Assembly: GCA_936450465.1 (NCBI GenBank)
Contig: OW388291.1
Span: 80,489,436 to 80,553,435, forward strand
Length of the DNA: 64,000 bases
Direction of reading: 5' to 3'
DNA from: Gibbula magus
Lineage: Eukaryota; Mollusca; Gastropoda; Trochida; Trochidae
Shown here in pieces: positions 13,011 to 21,993 of the stretch (position 1 is the stretch's first letter; every line of letters starts with the position of its first letter). The position numbers and the translations under genes are program-made. The notes beneath the pieces are model-generated. The model had not been told where the DNA came from, ran no database searches, and was given only the letters and a program-made list of their open reading frames with translations.

Positions 13011-13279
13011 TCTGTATATACATACACATCGAACCTATATGAAGTTTTTAAAATTAGTTTGAATAACTTGACAAAATTCGGCAGCATTTGGAACTATTGT
13101 ATCTGGAACATCATCTTTATTGGATTATAGTAACACTGACAGCTGTATATGATATGTTTCTTCTCGTTGATCCTCTCAATTATTTATAAAATCTCTTATG
13201 ACTAAACTCGAAATATAATTTACCACTAAATAACTATCAACCATGTCAATGTAACGTATTAATCCTTCAGGGACAGTTA

Positions 13280-14728
13280 CACCAATCCTTTGATAGACAG
13301 ACAGACACGTGTTATTTTGGCTGGTGTGGTCATGTTAAGTGTACGTTAGATGCTGGTATATGCTGCTGTTTGTTGTGCGTGTTTAGGTACATATTTATTC
13401 ACTTATGTGTATTTAGTGTTCTGCTAAATGGTTGCATGAATACTTCGTTACAATATTATATATTGGTACAGAGGTGATAATTCAATGTAATGTATGTAGT
13501 CGTGTGTGAAATTCGTCTCTGACATATGTTATACATGATTTAAACTAAACAATCTAAAGAACCGCTGAATCAGATTGAATTAAAGTGAAAACTAAAGTTA
13601 ATGAAAGTATCACAACCAATTTTGCTTTAATTATTTTCATCTGTCAATGTTTCTACGTTCAGTTATAACATATGAAGCTATTTGTTCCAGAAAAGGATTT
13701 CTTCAGAGCAATTACATTACCACATTTCAAGCAGCCTGAATCACAAAAGTAGTAATCTTTATAAAAGAGGCTCTCTCTTTCATGTCCAATTTCAGAATAA
13801 TTTTATAGCCCTCAGCGACATAATAATAACACAACAAACATACGAACATGACGAGAAAGGGGAACATATTTTATGTCAAACTGTGAAAAAAACGGTTTTC
13901 AACTGCAATATTATTATAATCGTTAAAACCTTCTGAATTTCAAATAGCAAACTTGTCAGAATGAATATCATTAAATGTCCTGTAGGTTTTCTCGACGTTT
14001 AATCCTAATCAGAAGATAGCCCAGGGGTGAGTGTTATGTAGATAGGCACTTGTCAACAAGGCTTTTATTAGTCTCAAGTGACTCACATTTTCTGGTAAGG
14101 AGGCATGTATGGCGAACACCTGGCATTTCAGGATCTGCTCATCAATGAACTGTAAATACGAACCGAAGTAATTATATTGAAAATTACTTGAAAATTGAAA
14201 AAGAACTCTTCCTCGTATAGTAAACATCGGTCTACATAAGTGAATACTTTCTGTGTGGTTTTACATAGCAATATCCTACTCTAGTATCTAGGTCGTTAGG
14301 GAAACACATAAAAATGTCAAACAAATAATGGCACTGTTCATATCATTTCGAAACTAAAATTTTCCCCTGAAAACATAATATTTCAAAATATACAAATATT
14401 TATGACAAAGCGATTACATGTAATGAAATTAAAACAACTTTTTGGGGGTTAAAGACGTTACTTTCACGTGAATCTAATTGTATGAGGCATATCATTGTTT
14501 AAAATGCTACGTTTGAATGACTTTTATACAGCAATTTAAATGTCATGTATACAGTTTGTCATTAAACAGAACAAAAAGCTCAATATATGAGATGACTTTT
14601 GAGAATTAAGTATATGTGTCAGCATTATTTCCTTCTGTAACTATCTCATTCCCTCTAAATAATAATTGATGATGCTACAAAGGGTTGATCTTACTAATGA
14701 CAACAACCTGTATTTTATATAAACTCAT
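13280..14728. repeat. Tandem-array unit C, 3' portion
   Basis: Contains the 'gtttattcacttatg' block at 13306-13430, the block at 13600-13880, the 'cagaagatagccca' block at 13885-14110 and the 14235-14520 block, in the same order as unit A. It ends near 'gggttgatcttac', the same junction where unit D carries the inverted-repeat element and where unit E has no insert. Confidence 0.75.
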
Positions 14729-14729
14729 G

Positions 14730-14840
14730 TGCAAAAGAAACATCACCACAAGATAGTTCAATCCAGATTAAAGTGTATTTCTCAGACAGCAATATTACGT
14801 TTTATTCTGTCTTTAAAATGTATGGATGTTTCTGTTGCAT
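14730..14840. mobile_element. Small MITE-like element
   Basis: Ends are near-perfect inverted repeats: tgcaaaagaaacatc at the left, and gatgtttctgttgca at the right (14 of 15 positions pair). The body is about 80 bp with no ORF. It sits at the insertion-prone junction of the array unit. Confidence 0.5.
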
Positions 14841-15037
14841 ACAAATATATAAATATTCAAAGTTAAATATCAGGTTAATTCAAAGTTTGTTGATTTTCAT
14901 GCCATAGAAGAAGAAGTTTATTCAGCAAAAAGGCCACAGGCCCACGTACAATATATACAAGACAAATGATGGTATAACAGGTTTGGTGCTAGAACATGAA
15001 ACATAACATTTATACAGGTTTATAAGATATATACATC

Positions 15038-17326
15038 TTATTTGAGTAATGAACAACGGAAATTAAAAGCTTCTCTTACATAGTTTGCACACAAATAAAT
15101 GTGATTTTCATTTTCATTTTGTATAATAGTTATTAGAGATTTGATATTTGTACATTCAAAATTAAGCTGATATTTTCTTCGTAATTCATTATATATAGGA
15201 CATAAAAGCATAAAATGTAATTCATCTTCTACAACATTTGTACAGAAAGGACAAAATCTAAACTCTCTAGGGATATTATTTCTCCTTCCAATATTTTTCA
15301 TTATCTTTAATTCACCAATTCTTAAAAGTGTTAAAAATCTTCTTAAATCTTTATTGCGAATATTTATCAGATATGATTCCATCTTTATAGATGTTTTAAC
15401 AGATGAGTAGAAATCTAAATTTGAGTGTTCATGTAATAAAGAAAGAATATTTTGAGTGTTACAATCTTTCACTCTCTGAGCAAATTCTTTGATAAACACA
15501 TCAACATTGATGATATTTTGAAATTCCCATGCATAACTAAAACCATATGTACAAAGTAAGTTTCTGATATTGCTAACCCATGATTTACGATCATTTTCAT
15601 CAAGTCGTTTTAACAAAAGGTAACATTGTTTTGGGTATCTATTTTCTTGCATACATATTAATTTACACCAGAATTTCACACACCTTAAGAGTGTATAACA
15701 AAACATATTTTGACGACCACACTCAGATAAAACAGCTACATTTGTTGCGTTTATACCAACACCAAGAACATATTTACAAAATTTCACATGAAAACTTTCC
15801 AACATTTTCCATTCATGCAAGCCCCATATTTCCGAACAATAAAGAATGATTGGCATTATCTGTGTATCAAACAATTGAAATAGAACAACAGGAGAGAGAT
15901 TTCTAAATTTATAATTGAGTTGCTTGATTGGAATAAGGGCTTTATTAGCTTTTTGTATAAGGGTTTGGACAGATTTTGACCAAGACAGCCTGTTTGAGAA
16001 TAAAATGCCTAAATAACTATAATAGGTTGAACTCGTTAGTGTAATATTATCAAATAACCATTTTTCAGTCCTCTTCAAAATTCCACCATTACGAAAAACA
16101 AGTATCTCTGTTTTAGAAAAATTTACCCTCAAGCCCCATTTTGTACAAAATTGTGATAAAACATTTATTTTCTTTTGTAAGCCTACAACAGTATCTGAAA
16201 ACAAACAAAGATCATCGGCATAAAGTAACAAAAATAGTTCTAAGAAGTCTTGCCCTACAAAAATGCCTCTGTCATTATTCATCAGTAAATATTCTTCAAG
16301 TTGATTTACAAACATACTGAAAAGTAAGGGGCTGAGTATACAACCCTGTCGAACTCCACTCATGGAATTGAAATAATCAGTCACACTTAAATTTGATATT
16401 TTAACAGCAGATGCAGATTTCTTGTACATATCACGCACTATAAACAACATTTTACCTCTTACATCTTTATGAACAAGGACATACCATAAAAGATCTCTAT
16501 TTATACAATCAAAGGCTTTGTGAAAGTCCACAAATAAACAATAAAATCGGCCCTTTGCCTTAGACAGATATTTTTGAACTAAAGCTTGCAAGGTAAAAAC
16601 ATTATCAATAGTAGAATAACCAGCTCGGAAACCAGCTTGACATTCTGGATTCAAATTATAAAAATCTACAAATAATTTAAGTCTTTCATTTAAAATATAA
16701 GTAAATATTTTCCCACATATGTCCATTAGAGAGATGCCTCTATAATTATTCACATCATTTTTACAACCCTTCTTGTGTAGAGGAAAAATGATACTTCGTG
16801 ACCAGTCGCAAGGAAAGTCACCAGAGTTAAATATACAATTAAAAAGTACCTGTAAATAAGGTAAAAGAATATGACCTCCGTGTTTCCACATTTCAGGAGG
16901 AAGTCCGTCAGGACCAGTCGCTTTACCAAGTTTTAAAGCAGATATGGCTGATGTAATTTCATCTAAGCTTATCTCCTTGTTCAGAATGTTATTTGAATCA
17001 TCATCAGGTAACATAACTTCATTTTGTATTATATATTGTTCAGCGAAAGATGAGAAATCTTCATCTATAATTACATCATTAACATTAAGAGTTGTTTTGA
17101 AATATTCAACCCACTGTGAGCTGCTAATACAGGGAGTCTTGGTAGCAGGTTTACCTAAAATTGATTTAATTCCAGACCAAAACTTCTTATAGTTACCATC
17201 CTTACAGGATTGAAGTAATTGCACAGTAGCAGATTCGTAATAAAGGTCACTTTTCTTTCGACAGAGTTCTCTATATCTATTGCGATTACGGCGAAATTCG
17301 TTGAGGTAATCTTGTTTCCTGTGATC
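15038..17326 (-). CDS. Non-LTR reverse transcriptase, 5'-truncated
   Basis: From the GTG codon at 17224 the frame is open for 728 codons, and it stays open further upstream to a frameshift near 17326, so 17224 is not a real start. Counting from 17224, the landmarks are KATGPDG at 101-107, FVDFHKAFD (first catalytic Asp) at 231-239, GVRQGCILSP at 290-299, YADD (catalytic pair) at 335-338, thumb and connection to about 640, and a C-terminal Cys-Cys-His-Cys motif at C658, C661, H670 and C675. All catalytic residues are present. Such proteins copy their own RNA into DNA at a nicked target, but this copy lacks the endonuclease that makes the nick, so it should be immobile unless helped. The clade is unresolved; the GVRQGC block argues against CR1 and RTE. 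Confidence 0.9.
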   Translation of the reverse strand, partial: DHRKQDYLNEFRRNRNRYRELCRKKSDLYYESATVQLLQSCKDGNYKKFWSGIKSILGKPATKTPCISSSQWVEYFKTTLNVNDVIIDEDFSSFAEQYIIQNEVMLPDDDSNNILNKEISLDEITSAISALKLGKATGPDGLPPEMWKHGGHILLPYLQVLFNCIFNSGDFPCDWSRSIIFPLHKKGCKNDVNNYRGISLMDICGKIFTYILNERLKLFVDFYNLNPECQAGFRAGYSTIDNVFTLQALVQKYLSKAKGRFYCLFVDFHKAFDCINRDLLWYVLVHKDVRGKMLFIVRDMYKKSASAVKISNLSVTDYFNSMSGVRQGCILSPLLFSMFVNQLEEYLLMNNDRGIFVGQDFLELFLLLYADDLCLFSDTVVGLQKKINVLSQFCTKWGLRVNFSKTEILVFRNGGILKRTEKWLFDNITLTSSTYYSYLGILFSNRLSWSKSVQTLIQKANKALIPIKQLNYKFRNLSPVVLFQLFDTQIMPIILYCSEIWGLHEWKMLESFHVKFCKYVLGVGINATNVAVLSECGRQNMFCYTLLRCVKFWCKLICMQENRYPKQCYLLLKRLDENDRKSWVSNIRNLLCTYGFSYAWEFQNIINVDVFIKEFAQRVKDCNTQNILSLLHEHSNLDFYSSVKTSIKMESYLINIRNKDLRRFLTLLRIGELKIMKNIGRRNNIPREFRFCPFCTNVVEDELHFMLLCPIYNELRRKYQLNFECTNIKSLITIIQNENENHIYLCANYVREAFNFRCSLLK

Positions 17327-17450
17327 CTGAATTTATCTAACGACAAATACTTCATTTTCTTTAATCCTTTACATTCTGCATCATGCCATACTTGAGATTT
17401 ATCTTTACTTTGACTCTTTCTTAAAAGCATCCCTGATTCCTTGCCGCTCC
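17327..17450 (-). pseudogene. LINE linker region upstream of the RT, in a shifted frame
   Basis: The frame reads MLLRKSQSKDKSQVWHDAEC from 17430, the W-x-D/E-C linker that commonly lies between the endonuclease and the RT of LINEs. It then loses register with the main ORF near 17326-17329, where the following residues (…YLNEFRRNRNRYRELCRKKK) are in the RT frame. A one-base loss would explain it. Confidence 0.75.
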
Positions 17451-19484
17451 TTTGTACATTATTTATAATTATTTATAAAGGTAGGGTGCAATGCTCCAAG
17501 TTAACTTTCCGGATTCATTAAAAGGGGATTTTAATTTGACAATAATTGACTTTAAAGAAGCGTATTATAAAAGTTGTCTTAATAATCAATTGCAAGTGTT
17601 TATTGTCTCAGTTTTATGCTTATTTGATTCCGACAAATAATGTACTTTGTACTAATGTACATTGTCCATCGTCCGTCGTCCATTGTCCATCTTTTCACAT
17701 TTTCGACTTCTCCTGAAATGTTGTGGGTACGTACCTTGCACTTAGGTAATCAAAGTTTGTATATTTGGTCCTGACCCCATCTCAAATATGGGCGTGTCAG
17801 GCAGTTTCCAGAAAACCTTCATATGACTTCATCTCCATACCAGTTGCCATAGGGTGCTAACATTTTCAGACATCCTTCTCACACGGGGACTCAAGTTTGT
17901 TCTTTTGGATCCGACCCCACCCCTTCAAATATGGGCATGGCACGGCAGGGGGTCCCCCCAAAATCTTAAAACACCTTCTCCAAAACCTTTTAATACAGAA
18001 AGTTTAAATGTTCAGAATAACATCTTTCCACTTCAGTTTGAACATTTGGTCAAAATGACAAATGTAAAACATGTCAGGGAAGTGCAAACGATTGCAAATA
18101 AGAGTTGCTGTAAAAGTTTATTTTAGGTATACAAGATTTGGATAGTTGTTGTTTTTGGGTCAAATTGGACATATTTAATGTAACAACTTTTTATTATTAT
18201 CTTCATTCAATGTGTTTACTATTGTGAACTACATCAATGAAAACTAATTTCAATGGTAATTACGTAAGATAAGATATTACTATTGTCCAAACATTTTAGA
18301 AAAAAAAACGCGTGTCCCATTATTACAAATTCGATAGATTCATCATTCTGTTTGGAAGTCACTTTCGATAATATAACGTAATTAGGCACTTGGTTAAGTC
18401 AAGGAGCTTCACTTTCTATCTTGTACCTGGGATATCAATTTAGAACATGGCAATGTACATTACAACTGGTAAATATATACATAGAGTATAAAACCTGTTG
18501 TCCGTAAATATAATAGTGTTGAGTATCGACCTTGATTTAACTGGTATCATGTGTAGAGTATATGTTTCCTTTGCTATTATTTTCCACTTAACATTAGTCA
18601 CATGGAACATCACACTCAAATGCATGTTACCAAACTCAACATTCAGGGTACACGAAGTGTTGCCTGTAAACTTACTTCTTTAAAAATATATTTTTAAATA
18701 TGTTTTTGTTGTAAACCAAAACCTTCTTACAAAACATATTTAATTAGGTTTCGTGTAAACAAATCATGTTTACATGAATGATTGTTTACAATACAATATT
18801 CATAAAGCATTAACAAATATTTTCGAATGTAAAGTATGTCGTTGTGTATGAAACTCGTCTCTAACATGTATATCTAATGATTTAAAGTAAACCATCTTGA
18901 TCAATAAAAAAAAGCCTCCAAATTCTATCTATAGCAACTGGTTTGCTTTCACTATTTATCATTTTCATCAACACATTCCAAGAAGACTGAATCATAAAGA
19001 TAAGTCTTGTCAGTTTTCAAGCTATTAGTTTTTATATTCGAGGTTTTTACTCTTCAAATCCACTTGCAGAATAACCCTCAGCAATATGATAATAACACAA
19101 CGAACATACAATTATGAGAAATACGTGGATATCTCTTATGTTAAATTGCGAAGACATGATCTAAATAGAGTTTAAACTGCAACATTATCAAACTCATTAA
19201 CAATATCCTGAATGTGAACAGCAAACTTGTCAAAATAAATATAGTAAAACGTCCTGTAGGGTTTCTAAACGTTTCTCCCAATCAGAAGATAGCCCAGGGA
19301 TGAGTGTTATGTAGATGTCAACAAGGCTTTTATTAGTCTAAAATAACTCACATTTTCTAGGACGGAGGCATTGCTTTTCACAATCACTCATTACTTCATA
19401 ATTTAACAAAACTTATGTTATTCATCTAAAGAAGTGCGTCTTCCTTATAACTTAGCATTATGATATAGAAAATAAATAGAGATT

Positions 19485-19965
19485 ATTACCCGAGGAATTG
19501 TGTCATATAGATTACTGCAAAAGACTGTTCTACGGCAAGCCAGAGAAACTTCTCGCCAAGCTCCAGAATGACAATGTGCAGAACACTGGAGCAAGGATCA
19601 TCAGCAGCAGAAAGAAGCACTGTCACGTTACCGCCCGCTTGAAGTCCTCGCACTGGCTGCCGATGGCAGTACAACCTACAGCCTCTGTACTATGACATGC
19701 CAGAAGAACTCCCCGAAAAGCTCCAGAGTGTGCAGAACACTGCTACAAGGATTTTCAGCAGAACAAAGAAGCACTGTCACATCACACCTCGATTGGAGTC
19801 CTTGCCCTAGTTGCGATAAAGAGTGGAGTTAAGACTGTCACACTTGCTTGTGTTATCATGCAAACTGCTCCAAGCTACCTGTGTGATATCATATCAAAGT
19901 ACAGTCCTGTGAGAATGATAAGATCAGCAAATCTTGATCTTAAAGAGATCCCAAAATAGTTATAT
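19485..19965 (+). pseudogene. CR1/L2-like LINE fragment with internal duplication, copy 1
   Basis: The plus strand encodes a C-terminal LINE signature: HIDYCKRLFYGKPEKLLAKL, then VQNTGARII, then SSHWLP. A second round follows after a frame change (PEELPEKLQSVQNTATRI), ending with APSYLCDIISKYSPV-like residues. In CR1/L2-type elements this motif set occurs once, so the two successive rounds mean a tandem duplication inside the fragment. It is part of the array unit: the same scrap, with the same duplication, is at 27618-28095. Confidence 0.8.
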
Positions 19966-20516
19966 AAATATTATATTGGAATATTTAAGTACTCTATGAC
20001 ATCACTTATTTTACAAACGGAATATGAAATTTGTATTGTCCGTGCGAGAGTGAGTTTCGTAAAAGTCATATGGTATATTTTCTGGTGTAATAATTTCTTT
20101 AAGATCAGTTTTATTCCATTTGAAATGCGCAACAGAGCCAATAAAACGGCCCACTACTCCAGTATCCAGTGATTATATACAGCAATATCCTATTTTAATA
20201 TTTGGCCAAACAAATAACTACATTGTTCTTATCAATTCTATTTTTCTGAAAACGTCATATTTAGAGATTATGAAATTTGAATTAATGTAATTTATCAGCT
20301 CACTGGGGATTAGTACGTTTCATGTGGATCCAATTGGTTCAGTCATATCACTGAGTGAAATTCTACTTTTAAAATGACACAGTGTAATTTAGATGTAAAA
20401 TATTATATTTCTCAGTAAAACGAATAAATACCTTAATAAATGAGGTACCTTTTGAGAAAGTGTATACGTCACCCTCATTTACCACATAACTGATGACGCT
20501 TTACAGGCTTGATCTA

Positions 20517-20542
20517 ACAACAACAACAACAACAACAACAAC
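20517..20542. repeat. (CAA)n microsatellite
   Basis: About eight to nine CAA units immediately before the inverted-repeat element. Unit C has only 'acaacaacc' at the paralogous position (14700). Confidence 0.9.
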
Positions 20543-20558
20543 TTGTACTTCATATATA

Positions 20559-20580
20559 CTTAGAGCACAGTCAAATGCTT
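20559..20580 (+). repeat. Left terminal inverted repeat (22 bp)
   Basis: Starts cttagagcac and is perfectly complementary to 21828-21849. Confidence 0.85.
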
Positions 20581-20727
20581 TCGTCCAATCATATGAGTGT
20601 ATTGTGGTCACGTGGAGTACATTTATATCCCGATAGATGTACGGTTGTCTGGTTGCGTTCGGGTATCATGCTCATAAACTGGTTCAGAGACTTTCATAAA
20701 AACAACAAACAATGTCAACTGATTGTC

Positions 20728-21491
20728 TTATTTATGGAGATAACACACAATTAAACACGTATTACATTGACAAATGACCTGCTGTGTTCCTTTTCCGAAA
20801 GGAAATAGTCGCTTCCGTTGATGGGGGTCTTCTGTATTAAGGAGCTTGATATTCCTTAAAGAAGAATAAAAGCATGTAAATAAAGCAAGTAATGTGAGGT
20901 CAATTGGGATTTTTCAAGTGTATTTCATTTATATCATGAGTAAAGGAAACAATGACAAGCATCAAACCATACTGCCAATGTTTTATATATTTTCAACCAC
21001 GATATAAAAATAATTTCAAAAGTTATATAGAACGACATAAAAATGAGAAATAAGAAAGTGATATAAAATTACCTTCTTGGAATGTTAGAGGATGGAGACT
21101 GCATTTTCGTCTCACTGAAACTCCTGTCTCGTCACACAGCGTCCGAGCGATGTCCAGTACGACGTTACATTTTTTCCTACAGACAGTTCGAGTTCCTTTG
21201 CTGCAGTAACCTGAAATAATTTATATGCAATAAAGACGGGATGCACACTAGCATATGCAACAATAGATATAACAACTCGCATATTGATAAAAACAGCTCA
21301 ACAAACAACTTAACGTGTTGGTAAAAAAATTGAAATACAAAAAAACAATAGCTGTTATTAAATAAACCAATTTAATGAAAATTAGTTTGAATTTAAAACT
21401 ACAGAGTTTGAAAAGTAAGGAGTAAAAAAGTAAAGTTACCTTTCCTGAATGAATAGTGTACTTGTCCTTGGACTGTCCATGATGAAGCCAT
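20728..21491 (-). CDS. Unrecognised 97-residue basic Cys-rich protein, three exons
   Basis: Exons on the minus strand are 21491-21440 (52 nt, starts ATGGCTTCATCATGG), 21210-21073 (138 nt) and 20831-20728 (104 nt, ends TAA). Junctions are AAAG|gtaact, tttcag|GTTACT, GAAG|gtaatt and atacag|AAGACC. Both introns (229 and 241 bp) are phase 1, and the joined frame is exactly 98 codons. An in-frame TAA lies 11 codons before the ATG, and a TATA box is 36 bp upstream. The protein begins MASSWTVQGQ and has nine cysteines (20, 28, 32, 43, 54, 84, 86, 89, 93), 16 Lys/Arg against 6 Asp/Glu, and no signal peptide or membrane segment. RKRLFPFGKG at 69-78 resembles a dibasic/amidation site, but without a signal peptide this may mean nothing. 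I do not recognise the family. The last exon is the least certain. Confidence 0.5.
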
Positions 21492-21526
21492 TGTGTGAAC
21501 TGATTCATTCGACAAACCACTCAAAC

Positions 21527-21532
21527 TTTATA
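21527..21532 (-). promoter_or_regulatory. TATA box of the three-exon gene
   Basis: The minus strand reads CCTATAAAG here, 36 bp before the ATG at 21491. That would put transcription start about 10 bp before the ATG, giving a very short leader. A second TATATAAA-like site lies farther upstream near 21621-21628. Confidence 0.45.
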
Positions 21533-21688
21533 GGCAATGAAATGTATTTCTGCACAATGCTTAAATCATGCATGTGCGTGATTCAAGCACGACGCTTATG
21601 CTGTAGCACGACTCGTACGCTTTATATAAAATGTACGCCTCATGCACCTCGGACAATTTCAGAAATTCAGTCCTCACAGTGCCGAAGA

Positions 21689-21715
21689 TGACGTCAATGT
21701 CCCTAACATTTGCAT
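21689..21715. promoter_or_regulatory. CRE-like palindrome and octamer motif
   Basis: TGACGTCA (21689-21696) and ATTTGCAT (21708-21715) lie 12 bp apart, about 160-190 bp upstream of the TATA box. These are known binding sites of CREB/ATF and POU factors. Function here is inferred from position only; both can occur by chance. Confidence 0.3.
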
Positions 21716-21827
21716 ATGAAAATGAGAGATGTCAATGTTTTGCTTGTTGTGTTCGAGAGAATGTTTCCCAAATTTGTTGACAAAATATTTGAAATAAATT
21801 CATTTTAAGACATTTTCTTGACGACTC

Positions 21828-21849
21828 AAGCATTTGACTGTGCTCTAAG
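21828..21849 (-). repeat. Right terminal inverted repeat (22 bp)
   Basis: Reads aagcatttgactgtgctcta plus ag, a perfect reverse complement of 20559-20580. Confidence 0.85.
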
Positions 21850-21993
21850 ATAGATAGAGAACTCGCAGCAGTACATTATCGGGATATAAATGTACGGGTT
21901 TGAGAGGGTTAGGCTCGGCTAACGCCTCGCCCAACCCTCTCAAACCCGTACATTTATATCCCGATAATGTACTGCTACTCGTCCTCTATCTAT
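21850..21993. repeat. 144-bp hairpin (fold-back element)
   Basis: Left arm 21850-21910 and right arm 21933-21993 are inverted copies of about 61 bp with a few mismatches near the outer third (ac-tcgc against tactcg). The 22-bp loop (21911-21932) is GC-rich. It begins at the very base after the 22-bp terminal repeat of the neighbouring element and, like it, is missing from the paralogous array unit. The outermost ends are atagatagag and ctctatctat. Confidence 0.85.

Larger units (their letters stand above)
14907..17462 (-). mobile_element. 5'-truncated LINE with nearly intact reverse transcriptase ORF
   Basis: On the minus strand the element runs from about 17462 (5' truncation, within the linker before the RT) to 14907. 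The 3' end carries AATAAA (complement at 14917-14922) and a short TTC tail (gaagaagaag at 14907-14916 on the plus strand). The endonuclease and any first ORF are absent. It splits array unit C from unit D. The long open frame and clean 3' end suggest a younger insertion than the other LINE pieces here. Confidence 0.9.
17640..20558. repeat. Tandem-array unit D, 5' portion
   Basis: Blocks in order: 17640-17760 (paired with 23820-24000, 'gggaacgtaccttgcac'-type strings), 17760-18540 (paired with 9001-9890), 18548-18730, 18920-19130, 19150-19370, a retroelement scrap at 19485-19965, and 19980-20550 (paired with 28105-28590). It stops at 20558, where the inverted-repeat element begins. Confidence 0.8.
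20559..21849. mobile_element. 1.29-kb element with perfect 22-bp terminal inverted repeats and a split gene inside
   Basis: The left end cttagagcacagtcaaatgc plus tt (20559-20580) is the exact reverse complement of 21828-21849. The trinucleotide ATA adjoins both ends and may be a target duplication, though AT-rich DNA makes that weak. The paralogous site in array unit E (about 28570-28600) has only about 20 bp between the same flanking blocks, so this sequence was inserted. It contains no recognisable transposase. It does contain a three-exon minus-strand gene model, so it is either a non-autonomous transposon that captured a gene or an undescribed small element. A piece identical to part of the adjoining hairpin (gtacatttatatcccgat) lies at 20617-20634, linking the two structures. 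Confidence 0.7.

Noticed and set aside
20559..21849. Assigning the element to Tc1/mariner or another named superfamily
   Set aside because: There is no transposase, and the only candidate target duplication (ATA) lies in TA-rich sequence, so it cannot decide between families.
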